This document shows positions 7,085-15,032 of a stretch of 64,000 bases of DNA, piece by piece. The notes beneath the pieces are model-generated. The model was given only the letters and a program-made list of their open reading frames with translations, had not been told where the DNA came from and did no database searches. This stretch comes from Sulfitobacter sp. 20_GPM-1509m. Lineage in GTDB: Bacteria; Pseudomonadota; Alphaproteobacteria; Rhodobacterales; Rhodobacteraceae. The position numbers and the translations under genes are program-made. Location: positions 124,001 through 188,000 of the forward strand of contig NZ_JIBC01000006.1 of assembly GCF_000620505.1 (NCBI RefSeq), given 5' to 3'. Position 1 is the stretch's first letter; each line of letters begins with the position of its first letter.

Positions 7085-9045
7085 ATAAAGACCACGACGC
7101 CATTCTGAAACGCGCGCTCGAGCAGTTCTCGGACGCGGATTCCGGCGATCAGGAAAACCTTGAAGCGGCTCTGAGCGACCTGGAGTTTGCAACCGGCATC
7201 GGCCAATGGGACGAGGCTGACCGCATTGCCCGCGAGGAAAGCGGTCGCCCGATGCTGACAATCAACCGGATGCCTCAGTTCATCCGGCAGGTGACCGGCG
7301 ATATTCGACGCACCAACCCCAGCGTCAAGATCACGGCGGGTGACAACGAGGCGACCGAGGAAGCGGCGGAAATCATCGAAGGGCTGGTTCGCAACATCGA
7401 GCAGGCTTGCGATGCGTCCAGCATTTACGAGCGCGCGGCGGAATCGGCTGCGGCTTGTGGCATTGGCCACTGGCGTATCCGGTCTGATTACGAGGATGAC
7501 GATTCCTTTGATCAGACGATTTTCATTGAAAGCATCCCAAACCCGTTCGCGGTGCGCTGGGATTTCGATGCGAAAGACCCGACACGCAAGGACGCGCGGT
7601 ACTGCTTCATCATCGACCCGATGCCGCTGGACAAGTTCAAGAAGGAATACCCGGACGCCGATACGGATGGCTGGCTTGATCCGACTGTCACGGCATCGAC
7701 TGCAACATGGCAGAGCGGCGATACCGTCATGGTGGCGGAATACTTCTGGATCGAGAAAAAGCCGGTCACGCTCTATCAGCTGTACGATGGGACAGTGACC
7801 GACAAGAAGCCGGAAATGCCGGATCTGATGGTTGCCCGCAAGCGCGAGACGACAAAAAACAAGGTGATGTGGGCCAAAATGACGGCCAACGAAATCCTTG
7901 ACGGCCCGCGCGAGTTGCCGGGCAAGTTCATTCCCGTTGTGTCTGTCGTTGGTGAGGAAACCCACGTTGGCGACCGCACAGTGCGCACGTCGGTCATCCG
8001 TTACGCCAAGGACGCGCAGCGGATGTATAACTACTGGCGCACCACGCAGACAGAGCTGGTCGCATTGCAGCCCAAAGCGCCCTACATGGTCACGCCGGGG
8101 CAGATTGCCGGTCACGAGGACACGTGGCGCAGGGCGAACACCGCGAACCTGCCGTTCCTGCCCTACAACCCTGACCAAGACGCCCCTGGTGCGCCCAAGC
8201 GTGAATCGCCGCCTATGGCATCGCAAGGCATGTCTCAGGAGGTCAGCCTTGCCGCCGAGGACATGAAGGCCACCACGGGCATCTATGACGCCGGGCTGGG
8301 CCAGCAGAGCAACGAAACAAGCGGCGTTGCCATTCGTCAGCGCCAGATGGAAGGCGACATCGCCACCTCGATCTACGTGGACAACCTGAGCAAGTCGATT
8401 GCGCACTGTGGACGCATCATCGTGGACATGATCCCCGAGATTTTCGACACGACGCGGGCGGTGCAGATCATCGGCAAGGATGACGAAGCGCAGATGGTGC
8501 AGTTGAATGTGCCGTACACCGACGAGACGGGCGAAAACCTGCTGGGCAACAACCTGAGCGTTGGCCGGTATGACGTGCGGATTTCGACCGGCCCGAACTA
8601 TTCGACGCAGCGCCAAGAGGCAGCGGAAAGCATGACCGAGTTTGTGCGTGTGTTCCCGCAGGCCGCGCCGTTGATCGGTGACCTGATTGCGAAAAACATG
8701 GACTGGCCGGGGGCCGAGCAGATTGCCGACCGCCTTAAGGCCATGTTGCCGCCCGGTGTTGCTGATGGCGAGGAAGGCCAGGATCCGATGGTCCAGCAGC
8801 TACAGCAGCAGTTGCAGCAGTTGCAGGAGCAGCTTCAAGGCATGGCCCAGCAACCGGAGTTCCGCAAGGCGCAGGCTGAGGCGGCAGAGGCAGAGTTTGA
8901 CGCCCAGAAGGCCAAATACGAGGCCGACGAGAAGGGTTTGGAATTGGCCATCAAGCGTGGCCAGATAGACGAGGCGATCCGCAATGGTATTGCCCGTGGG
9001 CTTGCACCGCAGGCTCCAACGTCCCCGATGCTGGGGCAGCAGTAA
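7081..9045 (+). CDS. P22-type portal protein
   Basis: Forms the dodecameric ring at the capsid vertex through which DNA enters and leaves. The 654-residue protein is in the size range of P22 gp1 (725) and has the same signature: an N-terminal D-E-A-D-R-I segment, then R-P-M-L-T-I-N-R-M, and a long acidic and helical C-terminal part ending in a glutamine-rich coiled coil (about residues 565-605) that may form the barrel. The start is ATG 7081, overlapping the terminase stop as ATGA; the longer frame from 6988 lies inside the terminase gene. Confidence 0.92.
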   Translation: MNKDHDAILKRALEQFSDADSGDQENLEAALSDLEFATGIGQWDEADRIAREESGRPMLTINRMPQFIRQVTGDIRRTNPSVKITAGDNEATEEAAEIIEGLVRNIEQACDASSIYERAAESAAACGIGHWRIRSDYEDDDSFDQTIFIESIPNPFAVRWDFDAKDPTRKDARYCFIIDPMPLDKFKKEYPDADTDGWLDPTVTASTATWQSGDTVMVAEYFWIEKKPVTLYQLYDGTVTDKKPEMPDLMVARKRETTKNKVMWAKMTANEILDGPRELPGKFIPVVSVVGEETHVGDRTVRTSVIRYAKDAQRMYNYWRTTQTELVALQPKAPYMVTPGQIAGHEDTWRRANTANLPFLPYNPDQDAPGAPKRESPPMASQGMSQEVSLAAEDMKATTGIYDAGLGQQSNETSGVAIRQRQMEGDIATSIYVDNLSKSIAHCGRIIVDMIPEIFDTTRAVQIIGKDDEAQMVQLNVPYTDETGENLLGNNLSVGRYDVRISTGPNYSTQRQEAAESMTEFVRVFPQAAPLIGDLIAKNMDWPGAEQIADRLKAMLPPGVADGEEGQDPMVQQLQQQLQQLQEQLQGMAQQPEFRKAQAEAAEAEFDAQKAKYEADEKGLELAIKRGQIDEAIRNGIARGLAPQAPTSPMLGQQ

Positions 9046-9057
9046 GGCACCACACAC

Positions 9058-9912
9058 ATGACAGACGAGCAGAATCCTGCCCTTGAGGCGGGTGATGAAG
9101 ACGTGACCGAAGCGGTTCAAGACAACACCGAACAGGACACAGACGAAACATCGGAAACGGATGAAGGGCAGGAGAAAGACCAGCCCGCCGAGGACAAGGC
9201 AAAAGACGCCGAGGCCGAGGAAAAGATCAGTCGCTCCAAGGCCAGACGGGAACGCCGCAAGGCCGAACTGGAGCAGCAGCGCGAAGCGGCAGAAGCCGCC
9301 GAGCGGGAATTGACAGAAGCCAAACGAAAGCTGTCACGCTTCGAGGAAGCGTTGCAGCACGCACAGCCCCCCAAGGAAGCCGACTTTGCCTCTTACGAGG
9401 AGTACCAAGCCAAACTCTCCGCCTATCACAGCCTCCGGGCCTTTGATGAGCGGGCGATGAAGGACACGAAGTCGGAAGCCGAAGAACGTCAGCGCACATA
9501 CGAGCAACTGCAACAGCGCCGCCAAGCCGAAGCCCGAAGCATGTTTGAAGAATCATGCAGCGAGGCACGTGAACGGTACGCAGATTTCGACGCAGTCGCC
9601 CGGAACCCAAGTGTTGCCGTGTCGAAGGACATGGCCGACATCATCGTGGGTTTGGATGCTGGCCCTGACGTTCTCTACCACCTTGGGAAAAACCCGGCGC
9701 AGGCAGCGCAGATTGCGAACATGCCCACGGTCCAAGCGGCACTTGCGATTGGCCGAATTGAAGCGGGTTTGGCAATGCCCAAGCCCATCACAAAATCAAA
9801 CGCCCCCGATCCCATCACCCCAATTCGCGGCTCCGGCAGTCCCTCAAAAGACCCAGCCAAGATGTCTCCGGCAGAATACCGGAAATGGCGTGAAAACGGC
9901 GGCTCCTTCTAA
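9058..9912 (+). CDS. Phage scaffolding protein
   Basis: Guides coat assembly and leaves the prohead before packaging. The 284-residue product has a very acidic disordered N-terminus (to about residue 55), a long charged coiled coil (about 55-165), and a C-terminal segment with P-A-E-Y-R-K-W-R, a basic end like the coat-binding helix of P22 gp8. It lies between portal and coat genes as in P22. The start ATG 9058 follows a twelve-base spacer after the portal stop. Function is inferred from composition and position. Confidence 0.85.
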   Translation: MTDEQNPALEAGDEDVTEAVQDNTEQDTDETSETDEGQEKDQPAEDKAKDAEAEEKISRSKARRERRKAELEQQREAAEAAERELTEAKRKLSRFEEALQHAQPPKEADFASYEEYQAKLSAYHSLRAFDERAMKDTKSEAEERQRTYEQLQQRRQAEARSMFEESCSEARERYADFDAVARNPSVAVSKDMADIIVGLDAGPDVLYHLGKNPAQAAQIANMPTVQAALAIGRIEAGLAMPKPITKSNAPDPITPIRGSGSPSKDPAKMSPAEYRKWRENGGSF

Positions 9913-9923
9913 GGAAAAGAACC

Positions 9924-11156
9924 ATGGCTAACACATTTTTAACGCCTTCTGTCTTCGCACAGGAGGGCCTGATGCAGCTCGAAAATGAGCTGGTATTGGG
10001 CAACAAGGTCCACACCGACCACTCGAAAGAGTTCACCATGAAAGGTGATACGATTTCGATCCGCCGTCCCGCGCAATATCTGGGCCAGGACGACGATCTG
10101 GACGTGACCAGCTATCGTGAAGACATCACGCAGGGCAAGACCACCATCAGCATGGACAAAACCGTGTCGATCAAGGTGGACATCGGCGCGCTGGATGGAA
10201 CCCTGTCGTTCGACCGCGTGCAAGAGGACGTGATCAAGCCCGTTGTGATCAAGATGCGCGACCGGATCGAAACCGAACTGGCTGCGCTGTATACCGACCT
10301 GTACTACTTCACAGGCACACCCGGCACGGTTCCGTCCACGTTCCTGTCGCTTGGTGAAGGCGGCGCGATCATGACGGATGGCGGCGTGCCGCAGTCCAGC
10401 CGGTTCGCTGTTCACGGCACAAACGCGGCGCTGCAACTGGCTGATGGCCTGAAAGGCGTCTACGTCCAAGACAAGGCCAAGACAGCCTTCGAAGAGGCCA
10501 TGATTGGCCGCTATGCTGCATTCGACAACTACGAGAGCGTCCACGCGCCGACACACACAGTTGGCGTTGCAACCGGCACACCGCTGGTGAACGGCGGCAC
10601 CCAGGCGGTGACGTACGCCGCGGCAAAAGACAGCTGGTCGCAATCTCTGGTGACCGATGGCTGGACCAACTCCACGACCGGCATTCTGAAAAAGGGTGAT
10701 GTGATCACTCTGGCTGGCGTGTTCGCGGTCAACCCTGTGTCGAAAGAAAGCACAGGCCGCCTGCAAACCTTCACCGTCCTGGCAGATGCGGATTCGGGGG
10801 CTTCGACCGGCCCCGCAACCCTGACCATCTCGCCCCCGATCATCACGTCGGGCGCGTATCAGACCGTGACAGCACAGCCCGCAAACGATGCGGCGATTGT
10901 GGTCAAGACCGGCACCGGCGGCACGGGCTACAAGCAGTCCCTCCTGCTGCACCCCAAGGCCTTCGCGCTGGTGACACGTCCCCTGAAAATCCCGACAGGC
11001 GCAGGCGTCAAAACCTCGACCAAAGCGGGCAACAAGGTGACCATCTCCTGCACCGAGTGGGTGGATGGCAACACGCTGCAACACAACATGCGCTTTGACA
11101 TGCTGTTCGGCGTCAAGTGTCTGGACCCGCGTCTGGGCGCACGTCTGACCAACTAA
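9924..11156 (+). CDS. P22-type major capsid (coat) protein
   Basis: The 410-residue product starts M-A-N-T-F-L-T-P and contains an S-F-D-R-V-Q-E-D block near residue 90, matching the P22 gp5 coat family (PF11651). The central region (about 200-310), with repeated threonine and glycine rich strands such as the T-G-I-L-K-K-G-D-V-I-T-L-A-G-V segment, corresponds to the inserted beta domain of P22-like coats. ATG 9924 has AAGGAAAAG upstream. A strong intrinsic terminator follows, which would set coat mRNA level above that of later genes. Confidence 0.93.
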   Translation: MANTFLTPSVFAQEGLMQLENELVLGNKVHTDHSKEFTMKGDTISIRRPAQYLGQDDDLDVTSYREDITQGKTTISMDKTVSIKVDIGALDGTLSFDRVQEDVIKPVVIKMRDRIETELAALYTDLYYFTGTPGTVPSTFLSLGEGGAIMTDGGVPQSSRFAVHGTNAALQLADGLKGVYVQDKAKTAFEEAMIGRYAAFDNYESVHAPTHTVGVATGTPLVNGGTQAVTYAAAKDSWSQSLVTDGWTNSTTGILKKGDVITLAGVFAVNPVSKESTGRLQTFTVLADADSGASTGPATLTISPPIITSGAYQTVTAQPANDAAIVVKTGTGGTGYKQSLLLHPKAFALVTRPLKIPTGAGVKTSTKAGNKVTISCTEWVDGNTLQHNMRFDMLFGVKCLDPRLGARLTN

Positions 11157-11165
11157 GCAAAAGAG

Positions 11166-11189
11166 GGCGGGGCTTCGGTCCCGCCTTTT
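11166..11189 (+). terminator. Intrinsic terminator after coat gene
   Basis: An eight-pair GC-rich stem (11166-11173 with 11178-11185, one G-T pair), a TTCG tetraloop and four T. UUCG loops make very stable hairpins. Placed within the late operon directly after the coat gene, it probably lowers transcription of downstream genes or protects the 3' end of the coat message. Confidence 0.8.
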
Positions 11190-11207
11190 CCCTATTGGGA
11201 GGCTGCT

Positions 11208-11606
11208 ATGAGCACCACTGCAAATGACATCATCGAAATGGCGTTGCGCCGTATCAAGATTGTTTCGCGTGACGAGGCAATGCTGGCCGATGATGCCGCC
11301 CACGCCCTCAAGGCATTGAATTTCATGCTGCATGGGTGGGACGCCAAGGGTGCTAATATCAACCACTCAGATTACGCGCTTTCAACGCCAGTTCAGTTGC
11401 AGGACAGGCTGCACGACGGGATTATTCACCTGCTGGCTGTGCGCTTGGCCACTGACTTCGGCGTGCCGCTTCCTACTGCTGATGGCTTTGACTATCGGTC
11501 GTGGTGGCAGACAGTCCTGACGGCGGGGCTGAACACATCGGACGTTGATCTGGATGTGGCAGTCACCCGCCTTCCATCGCAACGGCGCGTAAATGTCAGC
11601 GGTTGA
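11208..11606 (+). CDS. P22 gp4-like head completion protein
   Basis: A 132-residue product starting S-T-T-A-N-D-I-I-E-M-A-L-R-R-I, with a conserved A-L-K-A-L-N-F-M-L segment and G-V-P-L-P, as in the tail accessory factor gp4 family (PF11650) that binds below the portal. It is shorter than P22 gp4 (166 residues); in P22 gp4 also carries muramidase activity, which the separate M15-like gene at 14348 might supply here. Good ribosome site GGAGG precedes ATG 11208. It overlaps the next gene by 14 bases. Confidence 0.8.
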   Translation: MSTTANDIIEMALRRIKIVSRDEAMLADDAAHALKALNFMLHGWDAKGANINHSDYALSTPVQLQDRLHDGIIHLLAVRLATDFGVPLPTADGFDYRSWWQTVLTAGLNTSDVDLDVAVTRLPSQRRVNVSG

Positions 11607-12954
11607 GTTTGTCGGCCAGTCGGCCAAGGACAGCGATAACGGGCAGGCAGCAACCAGCCGGTTGATCAACCTGTACCGTGAGCCTGTGAAGCTTGGCGAC
11701 CGGACGCAGTACACGCTGAAATCGGTGCTTGGGCAGGCAGCGTTTGCCGACCTTGACACGGTGTTCCTGCGCGCAATGACCGAGGTTGACGGTGAAGTCT
11801 ATGCGGTCGCAGGTGGATCGCTCTACAAGGTCTCCGCTCTGGGCGCTGTGACAACACTTGGCACGGTGGCGGACAGCGAGGAGACCACGATTGCAGGCAA
11901 TACCGGCAACGTGACGGTCTGTGCTGGCGGCAATTATTACGTCTGGGATGGCACCACGCTTTCGCAGCCAACGACGGGCGCTTTCGACAGTTTCGGATCG
12001 GCAGAGTACATCGGCAATTACACCGTCCTGACGGAGTTGAACGGGCGGCGCGTGCAGTGGTCTGACCTTGCCGACCCGACGACTTTGCCGGGTGTGAACT
12101 TCCGCACATCAGAGGCGCGGACGGACAACAACATCCGCTCTATGGCAATCGGCGGCAATCTTTGGGTGTTCAAACAGCAGTCCATTGAAATTTGGTACAT
12201 CACTGATGCGGCAGGCGCTGGAGTGTTCGAGCCTATCTCTGGCTCTGTGCTGGATACGGGCCTGAAAGCCTTCGGGCTGGTGACCAAGTTCCGCGATGGC
12301 GCGTTCATGGTCGGCGAGGATGGCATTGTCTACATCACGGCAGGCGGTCAGGTTCGCCCCGTGTCCACGACAGCGGTTGAGACTGCGATTGCCGAGGAAA
12401 CGCCGAAAAGCTGCTTTTATTACGAGGACGAGGGCCACAAGATCTGCGTGATCCGGTTCCGTGATCGGCCAAGCTGGTGTTTCGACATTTCCACAGGCGA
12501 ATGGCACGAACGCGCAGAGGGCGCAATGCACGGCCCCTGGACGGCGGTGCAGACGGTCAAGGCCTATGACAAGTGGCTGTGCGGCACTGATCTGGGCGGC
12601 ATCTACCACATGACGCGGAACAACGCGGATATTGCGGACGAACTGCACCGCCGCGCCGTGTCCCGGACAGTCTCGAACGATCAGGAATTGTTCATCATCG
12701 ACAAGGTGGAATTCATCGGTCGGGTGGGGCGCGCCGACCTTGGCCGCGATGTGTCCTGCTGGATCAGGGTGTCGCGCGACAACGGCAACATTTGGGGCAC
12801 GGCAAAGGCGCGGTCTATGGGCAACCTCGGCCAGTACGAGAAGCGGGTGATCTATCGCGGCCTCGGTCAATTCCGGCAGGCGACCGTTGAACTGAACATG
12901 TCCGACCCTGTGGACGTACCGATCAACGCGACGGCAAGCGTGGTGATATCATGA
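11593..12954 (+). CDS. P22 gp10-like packaged DNA stabilisation protein
   Basis: Closes the portal channel below gp4. The 453-residue protein matches the Phage_stabilise family (PF11134): repeated beta strands in the pattern of a propeller, with N-L-W-V-F-K-Q-Q-S-I-E-I-W-Y and G-I-V-Y-I-T. The start ATG 11593 overlaps the gp4-like gene by 14 bases. The stop overlaps the start of a 48-codon gene (ATGA). Gene order gp4-gp10 is as in P22. Confidence 0.88.
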   Translation: MSAVEFVGQSAKDSDNGQAATSRLINLYREPVKLGDRTQYTLKSVLGQAAFADLDTVFLRAMTEVDGEVYAVAGGSLYKVSALGAVTTLGTVADSEETTIAGNTGNVTVCAGGNYYVWDGTTLSQPTTGAFDSFGSAEYIGNYTVLTELNGRRVQWSDLADPTTLPGVNFRTSEARTDNNIRSMAIGGNLWVFKQQSIEIWYITDAAGAGVFEPISGSVLDTGLKAFGLVTKFRDGAFMVGEDGIVYITAGGQVRPVSTTAVETAIAEETPKSCFYYEDEGHKICVIRFRDRPSWCFDISTGEWHERAEGAMHGPWTAVQTVKAYDKWLCGTDLGGIYHMTRNNADIADELHRRAVSRTVSNDQELFIIDKVEFIGRVGRADLGRDVSCWIRVSRDNGNIWGTAKARSMGNLGQYEKRVIYRGLGQFRQATVELNMSDPVDVPINATASVVIS

Positions 12955-13097
12955 CGGTAGAAGTCAAGCTTCCAAACGCGATTGAACAATACGTCGGTCC
13001 TGATGGTCGGCTGACGCTAGAGGGCGTCAAGCTGATCCAGCGTCTTGTGCGGGCAATCGAGGACCACGAAGCCCGGATCACGGCGCTTGAACCTTGA
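12951..13097 (+). CDS. 48-residue coiled-coil protein in tail-needle position
   Basis: ATG 12951 overlaps the preceding TGA; the stop overlaps the TTG start of the next gene. The product has a short N-terminal strand, then G-P-D-G-R-L-T-L-E-G, and a heptad-like helix V-K-L-I-Q-R-L-V-R-A-I-E to the end. In P22 the gene after gp10 is gp26, the trimeric coiled-coil needle that plugs the tail; this protein sits there but is far shorter (233 residues in P22). It may be a minimal plug or only a subunit-joining peptide. Coding is supported by frame overlaps on both sides. Confidence 0.55.
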   Translation: MTVEVKLPNAIEQYVGPDGRLTLEGVKLIQRLVRAIEDHEARITALEP

Positions 13098-13504
13098 GGC
13101 AGGCAACATCTGGCGACATTCCTGAAATCATCAGGATGGCGCGGGACTTCCACCGGCACAACGCGCCGCCTTGGCCCTTTTCTGCTGACGCCACCGGAGA
13201 GACAATTGCAGGCCTGATAGACGCCCCGAATGGCTTTGTTGCTATCGGCGGCGGCTTCATTGCGGGCTTGATCGTGCCCAACCCAATTAGTCCTGAGTGG
13301 ATCATAGCCAAGGAGTTCCTTTGGTGGTCCGAGGGAAAAGACGGCCCCCGCCTTCTGCGGCATTTCCGCGAATGGGCGAAGTCTCAAGGGGTTAACGAAA
13401 TCCAATATTCAAGGCCAGCCAAGGCCGAACGCGTCGGACGGTTTTATGACCGCATCGCGCGACAATCTGAAATCGTACATTCGGAGTTTTGCCATGTGTC
13501 TTAG
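13094..13504 (+). CDS. GNAT-type N-acetyltransferase-like phage protein
   Basis: A 136-residue protein that begins R-Q-A-T-S-G-D-I-P-E-I-I-R-M-A-R, the usual first strand and helix of GNAT enzymes, followed by a G-G-G-F-I-A-G-L-I strand and a C-terminal R-F-Y-D-R-I segment like the final GNAT strand. Residues of the acetyl-CoA pyrophosphate loop are not clear, so activity is uncertain. Start is TTG 13094, overlapping the previous stop. It takes the place of gene 14 in the P22 order. A substrate cannot be named; modification of a virion protein is one idea. Confidence 0.6.
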   Translation: MRQATSGDIPEIIRMARDFHRHNAPPWPFSADATGETIAGLIDAPNGFVAIGGGFIAGLIVPNPISPEWIIAKEFLWWSEGKDGPRLLRHFREWAKSQGVNEIQYSRPAKAERVGRFYDRIARQSEIVHSEFCHVS

Positions 13505-14348
13505 TGCAATCGTAGGCCTAGGATCGTCGCTTATCGGCGCATCCTCGGCCAGCAAGGCCGCAAAGGCGCAGAAGCAGTCGGCTGACGCTCAGCTTGCGCT
13601 GCAAGAACGCATCTACGACGAAAACGTGGGGCGGTTTGATCCCTACTACCAGTCGGGCCTGCAAAACCTTGAGGTCCTGAACTACCTTAACGGCATCGGT
13701 GGTCAGCCCACGTTCGGCGGCGATCCTCTCAGCATTGAGACGGTAAACACGCCCAACCAAAGCCCCGGCTATTCTGGCGGCGGCAAGATGATGGATTTCA
13801 TGGGGGGCGGTTCGCAGGGCAACACAACGTCCTACCGTGTCGGCGATCAGACGTTTGACAGCATGGACGCGGCGCAATCCTACGCCAACGCCAACCGCAC
13901 CGGCGGGACGCCCTATGCTGGGATGCAGGAAACGGACGCCTACAAGTTCCGCGTAGATCAGGGCATCAAAGCCATCGACGCCAGCGCAGCGGCGCGGGGC
14001 GGGCTGTACAGCGGCAAGACCCTTCTGGATGCGCAGAGACACGGCATCGGGCAGGCCAATCAATTCGAAAACGACTATTACAACCGGATCGCGGGGCAAG
14101 CGCAGGCCGGGCAGGCCGCAGCAGGCCAGCAAGCGCAGGCCGGGCAGAACTACGCCACCGGCGGCAGCAACGCACTCGCAGCGGCAGGCAACGCGGCGTC
14201 AGCGGGCGCAATTGGTGTGGGCAACGCACTCCAGAACGGCATCCAGAACGGCGTGGGCCTCTATCAGTACCAACAAGGCCTGAACGGCAATCAGAACGCT
14301 CTCAGCGGCGGAAATAGCTGGTGGGGCGGCGGGTTTGGGCCGATCTGA
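13494..14348 (+). CDS. DNA ejection protein (P22 gp7-like)
   Basis: P22 gp7, gp20 and gp16 are virion proteins injected with DNA. This 284-residue product starts with a hydrophobic glycine-rich helix (I-V-G-L-G-S-S-L-I-G), then a charged coil, then F-D-P-Y-Y-Q-S-G-L-Q-N-L, a signature of DNA transfer proteins of this class. The C-terminus is an alanine, glutamine and glycine rich repeat zone (A-G-Q-A-A-A-G-Q-Q-A-Q-A-G-Q at about 200-215). ATG 13494 has GGAG nine bases upstream; the reading frame upstream is in the GNAT gene. Confidence 0.75.
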   Translation: MCLSAIVGLGSSLIGASSASKAAKAQKQSADAQLALQERIYDENVGRFDPYYQSGLQNLEVLNYLNGIGGQPTFGGDPLSIETVNTPNQSPGYSGGGKMMDFMGGGSQGNTTSYRVGDQTFDSMDAAQSYANANRTGGTPYAGMQETDAYKFRVDQGIKAIDASAAARGGLYSGKTLLDAQRHGIGQANQFENDYYNRIAGQAQAGQAAAGQQAQAGQNYATGGSNALAAAGNAASAGAIGVGNALQNGIQNGVGLYQYQQGLNGNQNALSGGNSWWGGGFGPI

Positions 14349-15031
14349 TGGACTGGCTCGAATACTCCAACCAAGGCGCAACCCGCAACCAGCCGCTTGA
14401 TGGTCGCTTGGTCGGCGCAATGTCATTCCTGCCTGAAATGGGCGTGACAATGCGTGTTATTTCCGGCGGTCAGGACGCTAAAGGCGAGGGCGACCGCCGC
14501 ACAGGATCGACGCGCCACGACCACGGCGGCGCGGCTGACGCGGACTTTTACAAAGATGGCCGCAAACTGGACTGGAACAACCCGGAAGACCGGCCACTCT
14601 TCGAGGCCATTGTTTCCCGTGCCCGTGCGAATGGTGTCACAGGTATCGGCGCAGGCGACGACTACATGGGCGCAGGCCGGATGCACATCGGCTTTGGTTC
14701 TGAGGCGGTTTGGGGAGCGGGCGGCAAGGGTGACAATGCCCCTGACTGGCTTCGGTCGGCATACTACGGCACGCCAGCGGGTCAGCCCCCAGCGGGTGGT
14801 CAGCAAGGCGACCCGTGGGCCTACACGCCCGGAAACTACGCGCAGGGTCCACAGGGTCCACAGCAGAACCAACTGGCGGCACAAGAAGAACAAAAGCGGC
14901 CAGAATTCCAGATGCGCAATATCCTGCAAGACCCGCGTGCCTTCATGCAGCAGCCGCAGAACCAGCTTGCGCAAGGCGGCGGGTTCGACGTTGGCAGCAA
15001 TCCATTCCTGAACTATCTGAGGACTTCCTGA
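14348..15031 (+). CDS. Peptidase M15-like virion-associated murein hydrolase
   Basis: The 227-residue product has S-T-R-H-D-H-G-G-A-A-D-A-D-F (about residues 46-59) and later R-M-H-I-G-F-G, the spacing of two zinc-binding histidines and an aspartate in D,D-peptidases of the VanY/M15 type. The C-terminal 80 residues are proline, glutamine and glycine rich with a tandem repeat, probably a flexible virion tether. It sits between two ejection-protein genes, so a role in opening peptidoglycan during DNA entry is likely. ATG 14348 shares its A with the last base of the preceding TGA. Confidence 0.65.
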   Translation: MDWLEYSNQGATRNQPLDGRLVGAMSFLPEMGVTMRVISGGQDAKGEGDRRTGSTRHDHGGAADADFYKDGRKLDWNNPEDRPLFEAIVSRARANGVTGIGAGDDYMGAGRMHIGFGSEAVWGAGGKGDNAPDWLRSAYYGTPAGQPPAGGQQGDPWAYTPGNYAQGPQGPQQNQLAAQEEQKRPEFQMRNILQDPRAFMQQPQNQLAQGGGFDVGSNPFLNYLRTS

Positions 15032-15032
15032 C

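Noticed and set aside
7042-8616. Long minus-strand open frame (524 codons) opposite the portal gene
   Set aside because: It lies wholly antisense to a well-supported portal gene, has histidine and arginine rich composition typical of a GC-rich shadow frame, and no conserved motif.
8796-8880. CAG/TTG repeat-like stretch at the portal C-terminus as an independent repeat
   Set aside because: It is the glutamine-rich coiled coil of the portal protein, in frame, and needs no other explanation.
9939-11366. Minus-strand open frame of 475 codons opposite the coat gene
   Set aside because: Antisense to the coat protein and crosses its terminator; composition is not protein-like.
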